DNA from: a virus
Virus record (IMG/VR): IMGVR_UViG_3300037189_002230
Coordinates: 1 to 27,384 of that record
Length of the DNA stretch: 27,384 nt
Strand: one strand, 5' to 3'
Part shown: positions 23,356 through 27,384 of the stretch, piece after piece
Numbering within the stretch: the stretch's first letter is position 1
How the letters are laid out: the number at the start of each line of letters is the position of its first letter
Notes under the pieces: generated by a model
What the model was told of the DNA's origin: nothing
The model's input: the letters and a program-made list of their open reading frames with translations, nothing else
Database searches by the model: none
Program-made: the position numbers and the translations under genes

Positions 23356-25564
23356 TATTACCGAAGGCCGATCAGGCCGGGCAATTGCTGTCGATGTTGG
23401 TATTGTATCCTCGTCTTCAATTTGGCAGAACACTAATGAGGCATATGATGTAGCTGTTGGCGGCATGCCATTCATCTATGCAATCAATGATGGTCGTCCG
23501 TACATTCGTCAGACTGCTCCATTCCGCAAGGAGCAGTTTGACAACGGCAACGAACCAGGTGAGCAGTCGCTCACTGGCTGGTGGCTGCGCAGTCAATCAT
23601 CATTTCATTCTGGTTCTGGCATCAAGTTCTACGATCCAACTGCTGGTGAAATAGTCGAGCACCGTTTTTCCGATAGCAAGAATGTAAACGTATGGACTAA
23701 GGGCCAGGTAACTCTACTTAACAATGTTACTACTAGCCATCTTACTACTGGCGATATACGCACAACTGGTCGCAGATTCCAGGAGCTTCGTTCTATTGAA
23801 TGGAGTGGCAACAAGGGTGTTCTTCTTAAGGATGAGTACGATGTAGATAAGATCGATTCTACTGGCACAGAAACACATTTTATTAATTACAATGCTGGAA
23901 CCGACGCACCAGTACATGGAATCTGTGATGATGGCGTGAATGCTTTTTGGATTACCAATACAGCAACCAAGAAAACTGTATATAAAAAGCCACTTACCGG
24001 AGATGCAACAACTGGGCCTGGCGATATTACAACTATGTTTGATGAGATTGGCACAGTTTCCAACGCCGTAATGGAATATATAAAAGAGCGTATTGTTATG
24101 TGTGCTGACAATAAAGTATATGAGTTCTCATCAGTTGCTTCTGCTATGCCTACTGCGGTATATACGCACCCTTCGTCATCTCATATATATACAAGCATTA
24201 CTGCATCAGGCCCTGCCATCTATGTTGCGGGCTACACTGGTATTCAATCTACTATTCAAAAGTTTACTCTATCAACTGCAGGAGTAATGCCTACATTAAC
24301 ATCAGCTATAGTTGCTGCTGAGTTACCAGTAGGGGAAATCGTTCATAAGATTTACTACTACCTGGGTTATATGATGATAGGTACCAACAAGGGAATCAGA
24401 GCAGCAGCTATATCTGACCAAGATGGTTCAATTAACTACGGCCCTATTATTGTAGAAACCACTCAGCCTTGCTATGACTTTGCTGCACGAGACAGATTTG
24501 TTTGGTGTGCAACTGGCGTAGATGGCGAGCCTGGAGTTATCCGCATTGACTTAGGTAATGAGATAGAAACTTTACGATTTGCTTATGCTAATGATATTTA
24601 CTATGCAGGTGTATCTGGCCGTAGTACTACCGCCTGTGCATTTCTTAATGGAACAGACCAACTAGCCTTTACAAGCCAAGCAAATATTAAAGGAACTAAA
24701 GTAACCAACAAGGCAAAAACATCTGACGTGGTAACACTTACTACGCAGACAGCACACGGCTTATCTGTCGGTGATGCAATCTGGGTTCAAGGTGTAGACA
24801 CTGTATCTGGTTCTGTATTTAACAGTACAAATAATGCTTTTACTGTGGCATCTGTTCCAAGTACAACAACACTTACCTACACCCTTGCTGGTGCAAATGT
24901 GGCATCTACTGTTGTATCTAGTTCATTAGCACACGTAACATCTCCTGGTGCTGTCTATATAGAATCAGACTCCACCTTGGCAACAAATGGATATATCACA
25001 ACAGGTAACATACGATATGGAACACTTGAGCCAAAGAATTTCAAGCGTCTCCTTGGACGTGGTGACTTTACATACGGCTCTATGACACTTGAGACTGTTG
25101 ATAAGAACGGTGTTGAGTACGATCATATATCTTATGATTCTTCAGTAGGTGCTCCGGAAATTACAACGCTATCTCCAGAAGCAGCGCAAGAGTATGTTGC
25201 CTACAAGTTTATTCTCTACAGAGATGCAACAACATCTTCCCTCGGCCCAGTATTCAAGGGCTACCAGGCCAAGGCTACCATTGCTACGCCTCGCCAACGT
25301 GTTATTAGATTCCCTGTGTTCTGCTTTGACATCGAGACCGATAGGTACAATGTCATTATCGGATACGAAGGAAGAGCGCTACAACGCTTGCAACTTCTCG
25401 AAGATATTGAGGAGAGTGGTGACGTTATAATTTGGCAAGATCTTAATACCAATGAATCACGACAAGCTGTTATCGAGGAAATATCTTTTACTCGTGAGAC
25501 ACCACCAGACAAACGCTTCGATGGCTTCGGTGGCATCATTAACATAACCGTAAGGACTGTATAA
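23342..25564 (+). CDS. large tail protein, putative nozzle (tail tubular protein B-like)
   Basis: The product likely forms the tip of the short tail. Its 740 residues are beta-rich with repeated blade-like segments (GICDDGVNAFWITNTATK, IVMCADNKVYEFSS, AIYVAGYTGIQSTIQKF, FVWCATGVDGEPGVIRIDL), as expected of the beta-propeller in gp12-type nozzles. At about residues 460-530 an inserted domain (TAHGLSVGDAIWVQG, then TLTYTLAGAN) resembles small beta modules found in many tail proteins. The C-terminal 150 residues hold RVIRFPVFCFDIETDR, with an Asp/Glu-rich end. GTG is used because AAAGGAG lies five bases upstream. The fibre genes precede it, whereas in T7 the nozzle gene comes before the fibre gene. 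Confidence 0.72.
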   Translation: MAGRDITEGRSGRAIAVDVGIVSSSSIWQNTNEAYDVAVGGMPFIYAINDGRPYIRQTAPFRKEQFDNGNEPGEQSLTGWWLRSQSSFHSGSGIKFYDPTAGEIVEHRFSDSKNVNVWTKGQVTLLNNVTTSHLTTGDIRTTGRRFQELRSIEWSGNKGVLLKDEYDVDKIDSTGTETHFINYNAGTDAPVHGICDDGVNAFWITNTATKKTVYKKPLTGDATTGPGDITTMFDEIGTVSNAVMEYIKERIVMCADNKVYEFSSVASAMPTAVYTHPSSSHIYTSITASGPAIYVAGYTGIQSTIQKFTLSTAGVMPTLTSAIVAAELPVGEIVHKIYYYLGYMMIGTNKGIRAAAISDQDGSINYGPIIVETTQPCYDFAARDRFVWCATGVDGEPGVIRIDLGNEIETLRFAYANDIYYAGVSGRSTTACAFLNGTDQLAFTSQANIKGTKVTNKAKTSDVVTLTTQTAHGLSVGDAIWVQGVDTVSGSVFNSTNNAFTVASVPSTTTLTYTLAGANVASTVVSSSLAHVTSPGAVYIESDSTLATNGYITTGNIRYGTLEPKNFKRLLGRGDFTYGSMTLETVDKNGVEYDHISYDSSVGAPEITTLSPEAAQEYVAYKFILYRDATTSSLGPVFKGYQAKATIATPRQRVIRFPVFCFDIETDRYNVIIGYEGRALQRLQLLEDIEESGDVIIWQDLNTNESRQAVIEEISFTRETPPDKRFDGFGGIINITVRTV

Positions 25565-25565
25565 C

Positions 25566-25763
25566 ATGACACCTGCTGACTGGGCTGGACTAGCCGTATC
25601 TATCATCTCTATTGCTGGAGCATTTGCTATGGCAATTAAATGGATGGTAAAGCATTACCTTAATGAACTTAAACCCAATGGTGGTAGTAGCCTTAAGGAT
25701 TCGGTTAATCGGCTTGAGTTGCGGGTTGACGAGATATTTAGGATACTAAGCGAAAGGGACTAA
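25566..25763 (+). CDS. small membrane protein, holin candidate 1 (65 aa)
   Basis: The ATG is one base after the tail gene stop. The 65-residue product has one membrane segment at about residues 5-28 (WAGLAVSIISIAGAFAMAIK). A charged linker and a C-terminal amphipathic helix (LKDSVNRLELRVDEIFRIL) follow, likely a coiled coil. One segment with a coiled-coil tail is known in some small phage lysis proteins and also in spanin-like or anti-holin partners. Placed two genes before the endolysin, it may form or regulate the membrane lesion. A tail-anchored structural protein is the alternative. Confidence 0.72.
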   Translation: MTPADWAGLAVSIISIAGAFAMAIKWMVKHYLNELKPNGGSSLKDSVNRLELRVDEIFRILSERD

Positions 25764-25764
25764 G

Positions 25765-25875
25765 ATGCCAAGGATTGATATGCCGGGCTGGAGTGAGCCG
25801 GTATTCCCACATCTAACTGACGATGACCTATACGAGAACGAGGACGACGATGACTTTACCGAAGGAGATTATTAA
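25765..25875 (+). CDS. tiny acidic protein (36 aa)
   Basis: The ATG lies one base after the previous stop, with AAAGGGAC ten bases upstream, and the TAA overlaps the endolysin ATG by one base. The 36-residue product is very acidic (LTDDDLYENEDDDDFTEGDY). No family is recognised. Its place between a holin candidate and the endolysin suggests a lysis-timing or coupling role. The SD for the endolysin (GAAGGAG) lies inside this gene, so one function may simply be translational coupling. Confidence 0.6.
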   Translation: MPRIDMPGWSEPVFPHLTDDDLYENEDDDDFTEGDY

Positions 25876-26318
25876 TGATTCCATTAGCACGTGTTGCTCA
25901 ACCGGCTGCCATTGCAATCCTGCGACAGGCAACAGCCCTGAAGCCGAAGCGGAAGAAGGCATCGGATGGGCTGCTCCCATCTAAGGCACACATCAAGCAG
26001 AATCCCAACTCAGACCACAACTCAGGCTTTGCCTGTGATCTAACTCACGATCCCAAGAATGGGATTGACTGCACTGTGGCCTATCAAGAATTCCAGAAAG
26101 ACCCACGAGTCAAGTACTTGATCTTCAAGGGTCGCATCTGGTCAGCAGAAAAAGGGGACAGAGACTTCGATGGGTACGCCCATCCACATCATCTCCACGT
26201 TTCAATCAAGGATACTAAGGGTTCTGATACCTCCCCTTGGTTTCCCTGGTTGGGCACACCCAAGACTCTGGCTAAAGTAAAAGCTAAGGTCAAACCCCTA
26301 CCAAAGAAGAAGGGCTAA
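25875..26318 (+). CDS. endolysin, M15-type zinc peptidase
   Basis: The product probably cuts peptide cross-links of peptidoglycan at the end of infection. Zinc ligands of the M15/VanY fold are visible: SDHNSGFACD gives His48 and Asp55, and HPHHLHVS gives His106, with His108 completing the H-x-H pair. The 147 residues form a single catalytic domain without a separate wall-binding domain. The basic tail (KVKAKVKPLPKKKG) may serve for wall affinity. There is no signal peptide, so release needs a holin. It is flanked by two holin candidates and coupled by TAATG to the acidic gene before it. Confidence 0.88.
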   Translation: MIPLARVAQPAAIAILRQATALKPKRKKASDGLLPSKAHIKQNPNSDHNSGFACDLTHDPKNGIDCTVAYQEFQKDPRVKYLIFKGRIWSAEKGDRDFDGYAHPHHLHVSIKDTKGSDTSPWFPWLGTPKTLAKVKAKVKPLPKKKG

Positions 26319-26319
26319 T

Positions 26320-26487
26320 ATGAAGAAAGTAGATACCAAGCAAGTACTCATGGCAATCACAGGCTTCCTTGTCACTTGGCAAGCCACCAATTTCGACCTC
26401 GATTACCGTGCTGTTCTCTCCTCGTTGATTGCGTCCGGCCTTGCCGGAGCTGCTCCGAAGAAGAAGGCTAAAGAGCCTACGGCATAA
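26320..26487 (+). CDS. small membrane protein, holin candidate 2 (55 aa)
   Basis: The ATG is one base after the endolysin stop. The 55-residue product has two short hydrophobic segments, about residues 8-22 (VLMAITGFLVTWQ) and 31-45 (AVLSSLIASGLAGAA). A loop FDLDYR separates them, and the basic tail is KKKAKEP. This hairpin-like topology with a charged C-terminus is typical of class II or III holins. Similar small proteins next to actinophage endolysins are known to me. It is the last gene of the late operon, just before the strong terminator, and is the better of the two holin candidates. Confidence 0.75.
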   Translation: MKKVDTKQVLMAITGFLVTWQATNFDLDYRAVLSSLIASGLAGAAPKKKAKEPTA

Positions 26488-26513
26488 CCCCGAAAAGCGG
26501 TACTTTCAGGCAA

Positions 26514-26558
26514 GACAAAACCCCGGCTAGGATATCACCTAGACCGGGGTCTTTTGTC
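26514..26558. terminator. strong bidirectional Rho-independent terminator
   Basis: An 18-bp interrupted stem: GACAAAA (26514-26520) pairs with TTTTGTC (26552-26558), CCCCGG (26521-26526) with CCGGGG (26544-26549), and CTAGG (26527-26531) with CCTAG (26538-26542) around the loop ATATCA. The A- and T-runs form U-tracts for both strands. It ends the late operon from the left and the leftward gene at 26594-26797 from the right. Confidence 0.92.
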
Positions 26559-26566
26559 GTTTCTAT

Positions 26567-26581
26567 GGCCGTTCTACGGCC
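26567..26581. terminator. second short GC hairpin in the convergent gap
   Basis: GGCCGT (26567-26572) pairs with ACGGCC (26576-26581) around TCT, followed on the + strand by TTTAAAAG. It lies between the large terminator and the end of the leftward gene and may help end leftward transcription. The loop of three bases is tight and no long U-run follows. Confidence 0.45.
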
Positions 26582-26593
26582 TTTAAAAGGGTA

Positions 26594-26797
26594 CTACTTG
26601 GTCTTCTTCTTGGTGACCTTTCCAACTAAGGCGTCTAACCTACGCTCAATCAGGTCTCGATCTTCCAAGAACTCGTTTATATACTTCCGGTCTTGATAGT
26701 TGTAGTAGGCATCTTCTACTCTATCGATAAGTCGACCTATGATATTGCTTGCTACTAAAGCACCTAGTAGTGTATAAAATAAATCTTGATAATTCAT
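26594..26797 (-). CDS. leftward small membrane-anchored protein (67 aa)
   Basis: This is the only supported gene on the minus strand. Its ATG (complement of 26795-26797) has AGGATA upstream in the minus sense. The 67 residues begin with one hydrophobic segment at about 5-23 (DLFYTLLGALVASNIIGRL). A highly charged cytoplasmic-type helix follows (RKYINEFLEDRDLIERRLD), then a basic end KKKTK. It lies convergent to the late operon, with its own leftward promoter candidate and a GC hairpin in its leader. The function is unknown. An inner-membrane role such as lysis control or superinfection exclusion fits the topology, but this is inference. Confidence 0.65.
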   Translation of the reverse strand: MNYQDLFYTLLGALVASNIIGRLIDRVEDAYYNYQDRKYINEFLEDRDLIERRLDALVGKVTKKKTK

Positions 26798-26828
26798 ATA
26801 TATCCTATCTATTATTATATATTATATA

Positions 26829-26843
26829 GCCCCCAGAGGGGGC
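26829..26843. terminator. GC hairpin in leader of the leftward gene
   Basis: GCCCCC (26829-26834) pairs with GGGGGC (26838-26843) around AGA, in an otherwise A/T sequence. In the leftward direction it lies in the 5' leader, about 30 bases before the gene start, and could act as an attenuator or stabiliser. In the rightward direction it would stop read-through into the divergent promoters. The following bases alternate T and A rather than forming a U-run. Confidence 0.55.
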
Positions 26844-26870
26844 TTATATAGTATATATTGTTGTTGTTTA

Positions 26871-26901
26871 ATTATACACACAACTCATATTAGCGTGTCA
26901 A
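26871..26901 (-). promoter_or_regulatory. leftward promoter candidate
   Basis: Read on the minus strand, TTGACA (complement of 26896-26901) and TATAAT (complement of 26871-26876) are both exact sigma-70-type boxes. They are separated by 19 bases, longer than the usual 17. The site would drive the gene at 26594-26797 with a leader of about 65 bases. Confidence 0.5.
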
Positions 26902-26920
26902 TAAATATTATTTCTTGACA
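26896..26920. promoter_or_regulatory. 25-bp near-palindrome, possible operator
   Basis: TGTCAA at 26896-26901 and TTGACA at 26915-26920 are the ends of a 25-base inverted repeat in which 11 of 12 base pairs match (mismatch at 26902/26914). The outer arms are the -35 boxes of the leftward and the first rightward promoter, so a dimeric repressor bound here would shut both. The alternative is that the symmetry is only two back-to-back -35 boxes. Confidence 0.45.
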
Positions 26921-26954
26921 AAAAGATCTGAGTAATTAATTATTTCTTGACAAA
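26907..26954 (+). repeat. 16-bp direct repeat with TTGACA boxes
   Basis: An identical 16-base sequence, beginning ATTATTTC and containing TTGACA, occurs at 26907-26922 and 26939-26954, 32 bases apart (about three helix turns). Each copy carries a -35 box, which gives tandem promoters or two binding sites for one regulator. The first copy has only a weak -10 candidate (AATTAT, 26938-26943, 17-base spacer). Confidence 0.65.
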
Positions 26955-26975
26955 CACTATATACAATCATATACT
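26947..26975 (+). promoter_or_regulatory. rightward promoter for a leaderless transcript
   Basis: TTGACA (26947-26952), a 17-base spacer and TATACT (26970-26975) form a near-consensus promoter. Only six bases (ATTCCA) lie between the -10 box and the ATG at 26982, so the expected transcription start is the A of the start codon. There is no Shine-Dalgarno. Leaderless mRNAs with TANNNT at this distance are common in Actinobacteria. Confidence 0.75.
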
Positions 26976-26981
26976 ATTCCA

Positions 26982-27170
26982 ATGATTAAATTAGAAGAAT
27001 ATACATTACCTGAACATATATCTTATTCAGCATTCAATACCTACCTTACCTGCGGTTACCAGTATTATCTGGGAAGACTGATGGAGATGCAAGAAAAACC
27101 ATCCGTCTGGTCTGTCGGAGGATCTGCATTTCACCTAGCAGCAGAGAGGTGGGACAGAGATAATGTTTGA
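26982..27170 (+). CDS. exonuclease (Cas4/RecB-like PD-(D/E)XK), N-terminal part (62 aa, frame interrupted)
   Basis: The product would process DNA ends in phage replication or recombination. The 62 residues contain the family's N-terminal signature ISYSAFNTYLTCGYQYYLGR and motif I, GGSAFHLAAERWD, with the conserved His. They lack the Asp and Glu-x-Lys catalytic motifs. The frame stops at TGA (27168-27170) just where the family continues with a Phe-x-x-Ala-Trp helix, and that sequence is found one frame over in the next entry. The start is the leaderless ATG six bases after a TATACT box. It is either half of a split enzyme, the first part of a frameshifted gene, or the result of a one-base mutation or error. 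Confidence 0.75.
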   Translation: MIKLEEYTLPEHISYSAFNTYLTCGYQYYLGRLMEMQEKPSVWSVGGSAFHLAAERWDRDNV

Positions 27171-27384
27171 TCTACAACAAGCATGGGCTGAAGCCTGGTC
27201 TGACTCATTGGGCGAGACTGACTTAACCAATGCCCGAGTAGGTGGCCGTGCCACCAAAGAAAACCCAGACAAAGAGGACGAAAAGTTCTGGCATAAGTCT
27301 GGCCCGAAATGGGTAGAAGCCTACATCGAGTGGCGCAAGAACAACCCCAACTGGAAGATATGGAAAACACCGGAAGGTGAGCCA
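27163..27384 (+). CDS. exonuclease (Cas4/RecB-like), continuation in +1 frame, runs off the window
   Basis: This frame opens with an ATG eight bases before the end of the preceding ORF and stays open to the last base (74 codons). It reads FDLQQAWAEAW at once, then ARVGGRATKENPDKEDEKFW and KWVEAYIEWRKNNPNWKIWK. I recognise this from actinophage Cas4-family exonucleases, where it directly follows the GGSAFH motif in the same chain. The catalytic Asp and Glu-x-Lys should lie beyond the window. An SD-like AGAGGTGGGA lies 8-17 bases upstream, so independent initiation is possible. Otherwise it is joined to the first ORF by +1 frameshifting. Confidence 0.7.
   Translation, partial: MFDLQQAWAEAWSDSLGETDLTNARVGGRATKENPDKEDEKFWHKSGPKWVEAYIEWRKNNPNWKIWKTPEGEP

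Larger units (their letters stand above)
26798..26981. promoter_or_regulatory. AT-rich divergent intergenic region
   Basis: These 184 bases separate the leftward small gene from the rightward exonuclease gene and are much richer in A/T than the rest. They hold a GC hairpin (26829-26843), a leftward promoter candidate (26871-26901), a near-palindrome over both -35 boxes (26896-26920), and tandem rightward promoter candidates carried on a 16-base direct repeat. An origin-like role is also possible from base composition alone, but no iterons are seen. Confidence 0.6.

Overview
The window is the late (virion and lysis) half of a tailed double-stranded DNA phage genome plus the first bases of the next transcription unit. 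The order is terminase large subunit, portal, three large virion proteins, scaffold, major capsid protein, small proteins, connector, fibres, nozzle-like tail protein and lysis genes. There is no tape-measure, tail-tube, sheath or tail-assembly frameshift gene, so a short-tailed (podovirus-type) virion is inferred. The host is probably an actinobacterium, perhaps a moderate-GC freshwater or marine one. This is inference from a leaderless promoter with a TATACT -10 box, a split Cas4/RecB-like exonuclease of a type I remember from actinobacteriophages, and an M15 endolysin. No host gene is present to confirm it.

Layout. 1-4221: terminase (its N-terminus lies outside the window), two tiny Lys-rich proteins, portal and two small proteins. 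4218-11488: a 1609-residue protein and two further probable internal virion proteins. 11489-11607: a non-coding, strongly foldable spacer. 11608-13068: scaffold and HK97-fold major capsid protein, followed by a 12-bp hairpin. 13133-15234: seven small genes, five of them very basic. 15249-15977: a GT-A glycosyltransferase. 15981-17185: a small protein and the probable head-tail connector. 17193-23355: fibre and adhesin region with a duplicated cassette of a beta-sandwich protein plus a polyglycine-rich protein. 23342-25564: large tail protein. 25566-26487: lysis genes (two holin candidates, M15 peptidase). 26514-26558: strong bidirectional terminator. 26594-26797: one leftward membrane-protein gene. 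26798-26981: AT-rich divergent promoter region. 26982-27384: start of an exonuclease gene split over two frames.

How the genes work together. From 1 to 26487 every gene points right with gaps of a few bases or 1-14-nt overlaps (many TAATG or ATGA junctions), so the region reads as one late operon. Its only sizeable non-coding breaks, at 11489-11607 and 13069-13132, bracket the scaffold-capsid pair and may set its expression. The portal, terminase, scaffold and capsid build and fill the head. The proteins at 4218-11488 are probably packaged and ejected. The connector, tail protein and fibres form the tail and adhesins. Holins and endolysin end the cycle. Family names are from memory of sequence patterns; no database search was possible.
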